A DNA stretch of 64,000 nucleotides from Cruorifilaria tuberocauda (GCA_013365365.1 JABVXU010000311.1:1-64000), one strand, 5' to 3'; positions 1 through 12,133 are shown, numbered from the stretch's first letter. Notes: generated by a model not told the origin, from the letters alone. Numbers and translations are program-made.

Positions 1-33
1 CACTTTCAGTAAAATTTCAGATTGTCAATACCA

Positions 34-408
34 ATGCATCTTTTCGTTAATTTCCTATTAATCGTCTATGCTGCTTCCACAGTTCAAGTAAGATTCCTAA
101 TTGATAGTTTCTAAATTTAGAACGATAAAATTTAGAGTATTTTGTAAATTAAACGCAAGTTTTATTTTTAGGCTTGCTTTCCATTAGGAGGAAGAGGGTC
201 ACCAGGGCCACCAGGTCAACCAGGACGTGATGGACGGGATGGAGTTCAAGGCGATCTGGGACTTCCTGGTGAAGATGGTCCAAAGGGTCCACCAGGTAAG
301 CCCGGAATACCTGGTGCACAAGGTGAGCGGGGTGACAGGGGAAAGAAAGGATTGAAAGGATTAAGAGGTAATGAGGGAGACCAGGGTCCGTTAGGACCGA
401 ATGGATGA
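34..408 (+). CDS. Short secreted collagen-like protein, 2 exons (34-87, 172-408)
   Basis: Two exons join in phase 0 to give 96 residues. Exon 1 (34-87) encodes 18 residues, [18 protein letters not shown], which look like a signal peptide. The donor is GTAAGA at 88 and the intron (88-171) ends in TTTTTAG. Exon 2 starts ACFPLGG and then runs through 24 uninterrupted Gly-X-Y triplets, ending GPNG at a TGA (406-408) followed at once by TAA. The only cysteine lies just before the helix and could cross-link chains. By family knowledge, nematode cuticle collagens are about 300 residues with an N-terminal domain and cysteine knots flanking the helix; none of that is here, so this is either a minimal extracellular collagen or a truncated copy. 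ATTTCAG at 14-20 could be a trans-splice acceptor 13 bases before the ATG. No in-frame stop separates that site from the ATG, so an upstream exon outside the window cannot be excluded. Confidence 0.72.
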
Positions 409-558
409 TAAAAGCAGTGGAATTTGCCGGAGATATCGAATATCTCTTTCACTGATACAGTCGATGTGTCGATCATTCCACTGTTGACATATCTTTTCCA
501 TCATGTCTTTAAATTCACAGGCTTGAAATTGGTACCTTGTTGCTTAAAAGTGCTGTAA
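409..558 (+). other. GC-richer open and palindromic segment after the collagen stop (3' UTR or decayed C-terminus)
   Basis: After TGA and TAA (406-411) the same frame stays open for 48 codons (412-555) to a TAA at 556-558, and the base composition stays less AT-rich until about 560, where typical intergenic sequence begins. The segment also holds inverted repeats: CAGTGGAAT (415-423) pairs with ATTCCACTG (475-483) and encloses a perfect GAGATAT/ATATCTC hairpin (430-436 with 440-446). It may be a structured 3' UTR or the remnant of a lost non-collagenous C-terminal region. Confidence 0.4.
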
Positions 559-743
559 GCACCTTGTGAGGCGACGCGTTGTTATTTTTTTCAAATTGCA
601 ACTGATCACTTAGATGAAGTTTCACCCATAAATCAGTTTTCAAATTTGTTTTTTTCAGTTAAATTAAATTTTTGGAATGCATTTTGAAATTTTGAAATGT
701 TTAAAAGTTTGAAAATTGGAAAATAGTGAAATTTTCAAGATGG

Positions 744-749
744 AATAAA
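744..749 (+). terminator. Candidate polyadenylation signal AATAAA for the collagen-like gene
   Basis: An exact AATAAA lies about 340 bases after the stop codon. Such hexamers are frequent in AT-rich DNA, so this is only a candidate. Confidence 0.25.
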
Positions 750-3700
750 GTTATTATTTATTGAATTTTGGAACTAAATTGTTTAGCTTCAAATTTATAC
801 AAGCAAAGCAACAGTTACTTCACCTGAACATATTTTTTCCTTTTTAGTGATAGACAATGATACTAACAAATGTAAAAGGTAATCAAGTTTAAAGGGTTCT
901 TGATAACGGGCAACTTACTACAAAATAAAGAAAGTTTTATGAGTTTGCAACTTTGAATTAGCCAAAAATTCTGTGATCGTTGCAAATCATGCAATCTGAT
1001 AAGATGTTGCATTCCCGGAAGGGTTGATTGTTGATGGACTAAAGATGGGAAGAATGCTTTGTAAAAGGGAAATTAAATAAATTAAAACGAAAAAGTAATA
1101 AATGGAAGTGAGATCGAAGGACTAAATGATAAGAATCAATCAAAATTTGAAGGATATATCGATAGCAAACTGGATAATTATCAACTGATTACAAGTATAA
1201 CAAGCATCAGGATACTCTTGGTAATCTGATTAGTAGCTAAATGATCAGCTGATCAAAATTGGAATAATTGAAACAGTAAACTAATCAATAGAATTCATTT
1301 ATTTCAAGAATGAAGAATCGAATTTGATAAATATATTAAAATTGATCGAGGATGATATTAGTTATCATTTTGCCGTACGGAAACTATCATACTTATATTA
1401 TCAGTTAGTAAACAAATAAATTTATTGCTTTACAATCCATGTTCTTATCAAGTTGTTATGAATAAAACTTGTAAAAAAGGTTGTACTGATATGTTGCTAA
1501 TATTACTTAATTTCCGCCTGATTATCAGAGGATATATCAATCAATCTGACAGTTATCTGACAGAGAGGTGATATCACTTGTTTAATTAATTGTTAACATA
1601 TGTTTAATCAATTATCCAGTTATTTAATTCAACTATAAATCTAAAGCATCGTTATAAAGTTATGTTTTCTAAATCATGATTCATTTTTCTTTTCTGTGAA
1701 AAGAGAAAGTAATAAAAACTTTTTAAAATGCTTTTATATTATTGCATTATTTTCTCAAAAAATTTATCTCATACTTTTTTGTGCATTAAAATTAAAATTT
1801 AAGAATTAAAAATTACTTTTAACGCGATCAATTACTTCCAAGAAAGTGACTTCCTTCCTTACTTCGCTTAAAAGTACATTCTAACTTACTCAAGACTTAA
1901 CATTTATGAATTTATGTTTCGTGAAGTATTTTGGGATATTATTTAAAGTAATTATTTTCAAATTCTATCTAAATTGCCAGCAAAATTAATTTGTACACAT
2001 TTCTTTTTGTTCAATATGACTAATCTACTGATTATTATTGATAAGAGATTTCATATGATATGATATAATCAATTCCAGATAGCATTTATATTGTTTGTTT
2101 TAATTTAAAAATTGTTCAAAAGTTGCCTTTCACTATTTTCTGTAACAAAGTGCTGAAACTTAATAATTACTATTTTGCAATCAAATGGAATGCAGAAAGT
2201 ATGCCATATTCTGATATCGAGAAAAATATCGAACTGTTTGCAATCAGGAAAAAAACGAATGCTATATTTGCTTATCACAAAAGGTGTTAATAATATTCAG
2301 TATGAAAGTACGCTCCTGATAAGAAACCTTTTTTTGCTTTACTCTGAGATGAACTGAAATTCCTTCATTTCGTTTTTTTTTTACTTCAGTTTACTTTTTA
2401 TTTTAAAGACTTAAATGCTCAGTAGAATGCAAATTGATAATAATATTCTATCATTTTGCAAAAAAAGCTGATAATATCACCTTGTATCAAGAAATTTTAA
2501 GCTTATATCATAAATTCTAATACAGTTTTACTAATCACAATCGTGTAATTTCCAGGTAATTTAGTTAAATTTAAAGTATTTCGTTCTTTTTTTAGTTTAA
2601 ATTCTATATCAAAAATTATACAACTTATATTTAGTTTGGATGTTATGAACATTCTTGAGAAATTTTTAAATTACTTTTTAAAAAGACCTGAAAATATTCT
2701 CACTATCGTTAAAAGTTGCTTGAGAATTAATTGAAATCACTCATTCATTACTCATTTAACACATTGATCGCTTACTTATAATTTAATATTTTTTAAAAAT
2801 TTCATTTTCATAAAATTTAATGATTCGAAAATTCTAATAAAATAAATGATTTCTTAATAATTATCAAAAATGGAAGTACAAAGCTGGAAATTTTTCTCTT
2901 TTCTCTATCACTTTTCAAAACTTATTAAATTTAATTATTATGAAAAAAACATATGAAATTATCTTTTTTTTGTTTTTAAGAAAAAATCAAGTAACTATTT
3001 AGCAGCGAATTATCATATGATAAGTGTTATTTATCATATAAGTTGAATATTTGAGAGTTTATTCATAAATTTTAATTTTTAGAGCATTTTTTAAATCCAA
3101 CAATGATCAATTTTTCATGAGATATGATAAGAAAGAAGATTAAGGTGAAATTTAGAATTATTAGTCTAAGAAATTAAAGAAATTCCACAGTTATTGATTG
3201 ATGAGATTTTAATCATTTTTGAAGTTTGGCCATTTTCTCATTTGCTAATACAACGAATTATCATATGATAAGCTATGATAAGCGTTATTTATTGATCAGA
3301 TTATGATGAGGAATGATGTTTACAGTTCAGTACAGTAAGTTTGCATTTCTTCTATGAAATCATACTTTCTTCTCACATTACCTTATCGTAATAATAGTAA
3401 GACTATTGTAATTTTGCTGATAAAAATACTATAATTGTTTTCTAAATTATAAACAGTTTAATTTCAGACTTTCCATTTCCCTATAGAGTAAAGTAAAATT
3501 GTTTGTATTCGTTATCGTACAATAATGCTATATAAAGTAATGCAAATAACTTATTAAAATCATAATATCAGCTATGCGCTTCTTTTTTCTCTGTGTCATC
3601 TCGTACCCGAGGAACTTTTCTATGTTTACAAGAGGAAAAAATGATCTTACCTGAGTTGTACAAGGATGGTAGAGAAATGACATAGAGAAGCTAAAGTTTA

Positions 3701-4880
3701 TCATGCAGCTGATAAGACTTTAAGTTTGTTAATCTGATCAGTTAAAACTTCCAATGTGTATGTTACGCTTAAATTTAATCTTGAATTAACATTCAAAACT
3801 AAAATTGAATTTGATTTCCAGTAATGTTATATGCTTTTTTTTCTAGATTACTTGTAAATGATTACAAAAAATACTAGGTAATTAAGAATTCAGAGTTAGT
3901 TTAACTATTAAATTTTCCAAATCATTCAGATAAATCTCTGTTATAAAGAATGGTAAGATAATATTTTTGAAGAAAATTTTTTTTGTGAAATAATTTGATT
4001 AATAAATTTTAATTATTCCATTGTTACTATCATGAAGAATCATTTTATCGCGTGTGCACTTAACCGATTTTCATGATTGGAATTCCGCTTATATCATGAT
4101 TTAATTCTTTAAAATTTATTTCGAATTATCGATTGAAATCCTGCTGTTCTTGCAAGGTAAGTGTTAAATAATTTGCATAAAGATTACACTTTTTTAAATT
4201 CAAAAGTATTTTGAACTTTTATTCTACAGTTAAATATAGATTGCCTGCAATTGATAGTGAAATGAATATCATAAATATTGTCCTACAAAATTTGATCAAT
4301 TAAAAATTACTTAGTTAAGTTATTACTTAAGAAAATTGATTTCCTTTTTCCTTTCAATTTCAAGCAAACTTTTAATAAGAATACTTTTTAATTGATTATT
4401 TCAAAATTTAAAAAAATTTTTCATGTCTAACTATTCGTTTTCATTTTTTTCTTATATCGACTCCAGTGTTAGATTATGTTAATTCTAAAGATAGTGATTA
4501 TTATAGAGTAATGTGTAAAGTAATAGCTATCGCGATAATGATATGCAACTTGATTATAGATAATAATTGTTATAACCAAAATAAATATATTATGAATAAT
4601 TATAATGATTATAAGTAAAAATAGTAGTTACAGCATAATAAACGATAGCAAGTTATTATAAATATAATGTGTGAAATGATTGGAGACGGTGATTATCATG
4701 ATGATAATAAATATAAACGTGTATATGTAATAGTGATAACAATAAGTCTGATAAGAATAACCGCATGATAACAATAAAAGTGATAGTGATAGTCTAAGAA
4801 GAATTTTTGCAACCGAAATATTAGAATGTACTTCGAATTCTAGAAATTCTTTCAAGACGTAATCCTCATAGGCCTCAACA
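750..4880. other. AT-rich intergenic sequence, no gene seen
   Basis: Stop codons are dense in all frames and I see no exon-like stretch. The 60-codon open frame at 2175-2357 has no recognisable similarity and no splice context. Small features are a 14-bp palindrome TGATCAGCTGATCA at 1242-1255 and a duplicated GATA palindrome near 3010 and 3258 (see findings). Confidence 0.6.
3007..3272. promoter_or_regulatory. Two identical palindromic GATA motifs, 248 bp apart
   Basis: CGAATTATCATATGATAAG occurs exactly at 3007-3024 (core 3010-3023) and again at 3255-3272. Its core TTATCATATGATAA is a perfect 14-bp palindrome made of two inverted WGATAR (TGATAA) sites around CATATG. GATA factors such as ELT-2 bind TGATAA in C. 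elegans. Whether either copy is used is inference. Confidence 0.3.
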
Positions 4881-4883
4881 AAT

Positions 4884-4961
4884 GGACACACGCACGCACA
4901 TACACGTACGCACAGACACAGACACACACACACACACACACACACATACACATACACACAT
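4884..4961. repeat. (CA)n microsatellite
   Basis: An imperfect CACACG/CACATA run leads into a pure CA tract. The minus-strand open frame across it is only the translated repeat. Confidence 0.9.
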
Positions 4962-5639
4962 ATTCACCACATTTCAAAACATTGACAACTGTTAAGAAAT
5001 GAAATGAAATGAAAAACCTTTCAACCATTTCAACATTTTGCTATTTTCCGCCCTACCCTATCCTAATTTCTTCAAGACTTTCCATTCCCTATTGATTTTA
5101 TCTTTCGAAATTAATTCATTATCATTTGATTAAATCAATAAATGTTCATTGTAGCAATACAACTATGCTCCTCATATCATTGAGATCAAATTAATCATTG
5201 TAAGAGTAATTAATATCATTTGCTTATTCTTTAGCCACATTGATTTATAAAGTTATTTGTTAAATTTTAACGAGCGTTTGAAAAAAGCTTAAACTAAGTT
5301 GCTTAACTTTCAATGAATTCAGTTTCTTTCCATTCTACTTTTCCGATAATTTTTCTCCTCGAAAATTTAAAATACCTTAAATTTTATGTAAGCATAATAA
5401 AGAAAAAAAAGGGAAAACTGAGGTAATTTAATTTTGAAACTTCTTTTTAATTTGCTTAAGCTAAAGCATTGTAATGTTTTTTTTGCGCTTTTCCTTTTTC
5501 AAGCATGGAAATTTTTCATCGAAGATTAGAAGGAAAAAATTTACAGTTTAAATTATTCAAAGAAAGTGAAATTTATTTCGAATGATATGAAATTTGCATA
5601 ATTTAATTCAATTCTTATCTACCGTGGATTTTTTTTTTT
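4962..5639. other. AT-rich intergenic sequence, nothing recognised
   Basis: No coding frame, repeat array or RNA gene is recognisable. Confidence 0.6.
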
Positions 5640-6004
5640 GCTTCGAGATTCACTGAAAAACGAATTTGTAATGGAGTTTGGATTAGCATGAGTTGACTTT
5701 GGTGGAAATATCAGATGGACGTATAGGAATTTGTGGGATTTCGGTACAGGGAGATTGAACTGATGGTGCTACAATTGAACACAGGGTGTGACTGAAGTTG
5801 TGGAACTCTCTCCCCTCTAATATCCTGGTATTATATAAAAAATTCTGGGAGGAGGAGATTTGCCAAGAAGGAAATTTGATAAACATGCTTGTGATTTACA
5901 ATGATGATGGAAAATTTGCCTTTGAAGATTTAAAATTAAAGGATGGGAAGTTTGATTTACAACCAATGGAAGAGAATTTAGCTTTGAAGAATTACAATTG
6001 TTAG
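5640..6004 (+). other. GC-richer open-frame island, unassigned (possible gene relic)
   Basis: About 365 bases here are clearly less AT-rich than their surroundings. One + frame is open from about 5789 to the TAG at 6002-6004, reading ...LWNSLPSNILVLYKKF... then an acidic/lysine-rich stretch ending ALKNYNC. An overlapping minus-strand frame (5683-5886) is also open, so the strand is uncertain. The WNSLPSNI string resembles a motif seen near the C-terminus of some LINE reverse transcriptases, but the residues after it do not continue that match. No ATG with a good context or convincing splice sites were found. It could be a lone exon, a relic or a chance frame. Confidence 0.2.
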
Positions 6005-8210
6005 AGAGAAGTTTATCTTATTAAAAATGTTTTGCATTTTACGAATAATTCATAAAGATTCAAAATATTCACAATAAAAATTTAGTTTTGAGAAATTTCT
6101 CGATATGATCACTATTTTGTAATTTCTTAAACAAAAGATATAAACTTGAAACAAAATAGTTGCATTAAATTTGAAATATTTGATAAGACATTAAAGTATG
6201 TGTTATTATTATTTCGTTTGATTTTTCCATTCCATTTGTTTAATCTTATTTAAAGCAAAAACGAGCATTCATTGTTTTTTAAGATATTTTAAAGCACAAA
6301 TTAGCATCTATTATCTGTAATATTACTTATGCTAACTTTCGTTACGTTTGTTAATACTTTTCATTTTTTGCGATAATCCAAAAAGCATTTTTTTTCAAAT
6401 TTTAATTTTATGTTATTTTCATTTTATTGCTCTTTTTTCGACATATTGCATTTCAAATATTAGAAATTCATTTGCACGCGAAAAAAAATGAAAAGTTATA
6501 AAAGTATAAGTAAAGTATAAGAAAAATTAAAGGAAAAAATAAATATGACAAATAATCAAATCAAAGCGTCAAATTTTTTAACTTCTCTTTTTTAAATGTC
6601 GAATTTTTTAAATTTTAATTTCAATTTTTTTTGCAAAATTTTACAGAGGATAATTTTGATGCAAAGCAGCATTTACTTATCAGATGTCATTTTGCTTGCA
6701 AAAAGCTAATACAGAATGTTATAGAGAAGCTTTAACATATTTGGATATTCGAATTTTAGATGTTATCAGTCAAAGACTATTTCTGAAAATTTGACAAATG
6801 TCTTCTTTTTCATTTCTTTCTTTTATTTTACTCTACAATTTAGCTTATCAAACAATTTTTTATCAAACGATCTTATCAAGCAAATGCAATTTCATATCAT
6901 TCAATCATCATATCATTTAACTCTGTGAAATGACTTTAACATGTTTAAAATGCATTTATCGTTTATCATTTCGAGGATAAGAGAATAAAAAATAATGATA
7001 TCAAAAATATTTAAATAGTAAAGAATAGCCAACATTATCTCATGATGCACATTTCCGGAGGCTATTTTAAAAGGAAATATTTGTTTGTACACAAAGGTTA
7101 ATGGATTATCTTGACCTCTGAATCAAAAAAAAAACGAAAATGAAAAGAGAAAAAGAATTATTTTTAGCTAATCAATAAAAGTTATTTCTCTTCATCTTAG
7201 TCATCAAAGTATTATCATATCTTTTTATTTATTATATAACAGTAAAGTAAAAATGTGATTGTAAATTCAACGATACGAATGAGAGAATAGAATTACTTCT
7301 CAAGAAATTGGAATCACGAATTTTCCCACATTACTAGCACTGATAACATTATCATTTTTATCAGAGTAGCAAAAAACTAATTATCAGATAACTATCTTGA
7401 AATTCTTCCAATAAATTTAGTCAAATTTAAATTGCTTTGTTTGTTATTTGATATTGAAAATTAGGAGAAATTTTAGTCGACAGTTGTGAACTAGAATTAC
7501 TGATTTGCTATATCATCATTCTGATAATTAGCTTTTAATTTTTCATATATGTTATACCTCACTGATATTTATACATTTACTTATACTTTACCTACCATGT
7601 ATAAATACCTATACCTGACATATATCTGATATCTATGTGCATTTATTTAGGAGATTAAATTTACCACTTATCAATTTCATAATATTATTTAACAGTTATT
7701 ATAGGAAAAAAAAAATCGACGAAATTATTCGTTTATTTTTAAGATTGCATTTTTCATTCGTAGTAAATATTAGAAAATTGCAAGAAAGAAGTTTGCTATT
7801 TTATTGTTAATTTAAAAAATATTGAAATAATATTTATCGTTTCTTTAGATAGCATTATCAGTGATATATCAGTTGGGATTACAGCACACTCCCTGAAGTA
7901 CGTGGAAAACTTCGACAGCTTCCTTTCAATCTGTTGCTTTTCCTCCAGCTTAACTTCTTTTCTTCTCCAACTATTTCTTTCCCACTCTTGCAATCTTCTT
8001 ATTCCATTTCATTCATTCAAAAAAAAAAAATTCTTTTTTTTTGAGATTTAAAAATTTCATATTTCTATGCAAAAAAGCATATTGCTTAAAAATTTGCAGT
8101 ACTTTTATGCTTTACAACTTTTTTTTTATAGACGATTAAAAATATTTTCATTAAATTTAAAATGCTTTTATGCTTATTTAATTTTTTTTTCAAGCTGTAA
8201 TTCTAGGTAT
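6005..8210. other. AT-rich intergenic sequence, no gene seen
   Basis: Only short chance frames occur. The minus frame at 7796-7993 has no recognisable motif. Confidence 0.55.
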
Positions 8211-8380
8211 AATTTAAATTTAGAAATTATCATAATATTAATATAACAAGCAATTTTTGCCAAGTTGAAAAGGAATCATCTGTGAAATGATTTAAGATAT
8301 AATTACAATTTAAAATTATCATGTTAATATACTAAGTAATTTTTGTTAAGTTGAAAAAAAAGTTATCAATAAAATAATGA
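8211..8380. repeat. Degenerate tandem duplication of about 90 bp
   Basis: Two diverged copies (about 8211-8290 and 8301-8380) share the order AATTTAAA, ATTATCAT, TTAATAT, AAG(C/T)AATTTTTG, AAGTTGAAAA. Confidence 0.5.
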
Positions 8381-8675
8381 TAGCGGAAAAGGCAGATTTG
8401 TTTATTATTTAAAAGTTTATGACAAGTGGCAATGAATCATTTTGGATAAAATACGAGCTTAATTTCCATCTTTTTGCTTTTTTTGAATTAATTAATTAAT
8501 TTAGAATAACTTTTACATCTATTTCATTGCTTTACCAAACATGCTTACAGGTAACTTTGTTTAAGTTTGATTGAAATTGTCAGCTATGTTACACGCAAAT
8601 AGTTATTTCAATAATTTCAACAAAAATTTTCACATTTTTTACTTTCCGTTTTTTTTTGCTTTCATTTTTTGATGC

Positions 8676-8701
8676 GTTACGTAACACCACTTGATACGTC
8701 A
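8676..8701. promoter_or_regulatory. Paired bZIP-type motifs: GTTACGTAAC and TACGTCA
   Basis: GTTACGTAAC (8676-8685) is a perfect 10-bp palindrome matching the published PAR-bZIP/CES-2 consensus RTTACGTAAY. Nine bases on, TACGTCA (8695-8701) matches a CRE-like half element. Both stand out in AT-rich DNA. Function is inference. Confidence 0.25.
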
Positions 8702-10007
8702 TTGTAAAATCCTAAAATAAAAGAAGCAGAAAAAAAACCAGAAATAATCAAATGCTATTTTGATGATATAACGTTAACATTGACATTTAAAATTAATAGA
8801 TTTAAAGTAATAATGAGTTTTGAAGTTAAAAAAAAATATTTACACAATGTGGTTTTCCTTCTTTCTCTAATTCTCAACTTTTCAATTTTTCTTTTAGTTT
8901 TTGGAAGAATTCAAATTCAATTCAATTTCTCGAAAGTCTCGAAAGTTTCTTCCTTCGAATAGATCATTTGATTGATTAAATGGAAATGATCGTTTAATCG
9001 ATTACTTCATAATACAGTAAAGTAAATGAGAAAGTTTTCTAATAACTTGAATTCAATAATAAATTTATGTATTACTGATATATTTTCCATTTTCAATTTT
9101 TCAATATCACGATTCTATTTTAATTTTTTAAAATATAATTCCAATTTTACTTATAATTATTTCAATTAAATATTTCTTCTAGAGTTAAAATGAGAGAAAA
9201 TTGAAAGTTTATTTACCTTGGAAGCTTTACTTTCGGATGATTTCATCTTTGTAAGCTGGCATTCTCAAAAAAAAGTTTCTTTTCTTTCATTTGTTCGTTT
9301 GCTTTACTTAAATCACGTCAATCTTTCTGGATTAGATTAAATAGAAGCCTATGGAAGAGATGGGAAAAGTTCCTTACTAATAACTTTTATCATTACTTAT
9401 TAGTTTCGATTTAAAATAAATTAAGTTGACAAAGATGGTTCATAATTAATTTTGTTTCATTTTTACATCAAGTTCAAAAATTATTAATTTCAAGTTTCAA
9501 CTTGATCTTTTGTTTCCAAAAAATTTTCCCAAATAATTTGAATGACACATTTTAAAATTTTGTTATCAATCAGTTTTTTTTTTTGATTGAAATTTCAAAT
9601 AATGTCAAAACAATCTTCCATCTTACACTTTAAAATGATTTTTTTTCCAGTAATTATCACTGATTGTTAAAGCTTTCGATCATTATCTCTGAATGAACTC
9701 ATAAAATTAGTAATTTACAGTTTTATTAAGTATTGTCAAATAATTTCCCTGCAAAGGTCATCCTGAATGAAAAAAGAGGACATTAGGGGTCATAGAGTGG
9801 ATTTTGAAATATTCTAGCAGATATTATTAAGTATTGCTAAACTCGAAATTGATGAGCAATATTTTAATAAAAAGTTAAAACTTTTTGATAACAAAAATTC
9901 TACTAGTTAAATATTAGTAATTAAGTTCTAATAATTGAATTATTAGGTACAGTTGATAGTACAAAAGAAGGAAAAATGAAAAAAATCATTAGCAGTAGTA
10001 ATTGATT
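8702..10007. other. AT-rich intergenic sequence, nothing recognised
   Basis: No credible coding frame. The 60-codon frame ending at 8962 is hydrophobic, unsupported low-complexity sequence. Confidence 0.55.
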
Positions 10008-10222
10008 TTTATCATAATTTAAATTTATCACTTTCATATCATAATTTAATACATCAAATATCATAATTTGAATTTATCACTTTCTACCATAATTTAAATT
10101 TATTATTTCCTATTATATTTTAAATTTATTACTTTTCATCACATTAAATTTATTTTTTTTTCATAATATTAAATTTACTACTTTTCATCATATTAAATTT
10201 AGTACTTTTTACCATATTTTAA
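10008..10222. repeat. Degenerate minisatellite, unit about 30 bp, about 7 copies
   Basis: The pattern (T)ATCATAATTTAAATTTATCA plus CTTTC recurs with drift across the segment (for example ACCATAATTTAAATTTATTA and ATCATATTAAATTTAGTACT). Confidence 0.6.
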
Positions 10223-10393
10223 GTTCGAAATAAGCATCTCAAAATAAAATTCTATTGAACGATAGATTTGTATAAGATATAATCCATTTATTAAATATTC
10301 ATTTATTTGATAATATTTAAATAACAATTTCCATTTTCGAATCGAGAAACCATTTCTCAACCGAATAACAACAAAAATCATTCATTCCATCAT

Positions 10394-10414
10394 TTCTTTC
10401 TCTCTCTCTCTCTT
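10394..10414. repeat. (TC)n microsatellite
   Basis: A short pure CT/TC run. Confidence 0.85.
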
Positions 10415-11129
10415 TTAAATTTAAACAAAACGAAGTAAACTGTAATATTAAGGAAAATTTTAGAAATGATTAAATGATGATTTTCATTTAAATTTCCGGC
10501 TTTTTTTCCCCAATCATTTACACAAATATCTTTCGTCGTTTTTTATTCCGTTTCCAGCAAACTTTTATCTGATCGGAATGTGAAAAATTTCCGTTTTAAA
10601 AAATCAAAAAAAAAAAGAGATATAAATATATATTTCTTTAGATAAACAAAAAAAAGAAAAAACCGAAATATTGAATCATCAATACGTTTTTTTCATGATT
10701 TTTCTCTTTTCAAAGATAATTTGAATTTGCAGATATTTTATTTTTCAATTCAAATTTTTAATTAATTATAAATATTATAGTAATTTTCATGCTTAATTTT
10801 CAAATTCAAATTTTAGCAAGAAAATTTCACAGTAATAGGAAAAAGCTTTTAAAATTTCTCATTTATCACTTCAATCCTATATATTTTTGAACATTCTAAA
10901 TTTAACTTTTAACTTATTCATTTTGGGAATTCAAAAAATTTGCTATTTTTTTCTAACTTAAAATTTATGCTTCATTGTTACTTTGGAGAAAAAACGAAAA
11001 AGTGCAAAAAATTGTGAAAAAGAACATTTCCTAGTGTAAGTTTGATAAATTATCTCAAACAACAGTAAACCTTTTTTCTTTTGTTGATAAATTACACACC
11101 CATTACAAATGATAATTCTTTTACAAAAA
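10415..11129. other. AT-rich intergenic sequence, nothing recognised
   Basis: A/T homopolymer-rich sequence with no coding frame or repeat array. Confidence 0.6.
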
Positions 11130-11630
11130 TTTTAAACTTTGAAAAATTCATTGATTAATAAGTTTATTTAAGTGATAAACTTATTTAAATTTATTTAATT
11201 GATAATTGATAAACAAATTAATAAAATGGTAATTAATTACGAAGAAAATTTTTTTTAGTTTTAGCATTTTGATAGTTTGATGAGACAATGATTTTATGAT
11301 TATTTTGAATTCTTTTATAAAAGAATTTTTAACTTTGACTAATTTATTGATTACTTAACTTATTTGTAAACAAATCAATAAACTGCTAATTAATTATGGA
11401 GAAGAATTTTTCTGGTTTTAGAATTTTAATGTATTGATGAGGCATGAGTAAGAATAATACAAAAAATCTGAAGTAATTTTTTACAGATTTTAAACTTTGA
11501 CAAATTTATTGATTAATAAACAAATTAATAAACTGCTAATTAACTATGAAGAAGAGTTTTTTTTTTCACTTTTAAAATTTTAATATTTTGACGAATTAAT
11601 AGTTTTTATGATTATTTTGAAATATTTAGA
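11130..11630. repeat. Degenerate triplication, unit about 160-195 bp
   Basis: Three diverged copies begin near 11130, 11326 and 11488. Each contains, in the same order, TTTAA(A)CTTTGA, TTTATTGATTA, ACAAAT(T/C)AATAAA, CTAATTAATTA, GAAGAATTTTTT and, less regularly, TTTTATGATTATTTTGAA. The drift implies an old tandem expansion. No coding frame runs through the unit. Confidence 0.6.
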
Positions 11631-12133
11631 ATAAATTTAATTAAATTTTAAATTTCTCAAAAGAGAAAAATGCGCAAAAATTTTCAACTTCGCTTGCGGA
11701 AAAACTGAAATGGTTATTTTCTTATTTTTCTTTACATTTTCAAATTGATATTTACAGAGAAGGTACAGTTCAAATTTGTTTAATTTTGAGAGTACAAAGT
11801 TTCTTTTCCTCTTCTCATTGTTTGACGTTCCAATGGCAACTTTTGCAGTTGAATTTAATTCAAAAACTTTTTTTTTCTTCTTGAAATGAGGTTATCTGAG
11901 AGTAATTGAAGAAAAGCAATCAATGATAGTTGCAATTTGTTTCAAATGTGTATCTTTTCTTTTTTCTCTCTCTTATTTCTCGAGAAAGAGGATTTTTTAA
12001 AAATGAAGAATTATTGGTTACTTCCACATCATCCTTTGAAGAACTCATCAATAAACACCGATATGAAAGAGTGGAAGAGAGTTTTTTGTTGCTCAAATGC
12101 TTTTCCCTCTGCTCATTTAAGGCATTTTGTATT

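Noticed and set aside
246..476. Minus-strand Pro/Gly-rich frame
   Set aside because: It is the antisense shadow of the collagen Gly-X-Y exon.
4628..4957. Minus-strand 109-codon frame starting with Val/Cys repeats
   Set aside because: Built on the (CA)n microsatellite and AT-rich filler, with no domain.
5798..6004. LINE reverse-transcriptase C-terminus suggested by LWNSLPSNIL
   Set aside because: Only about ten residues resemble the motif, the following sequence does not match, and no upstream RT or endonuclease motifs are visible.
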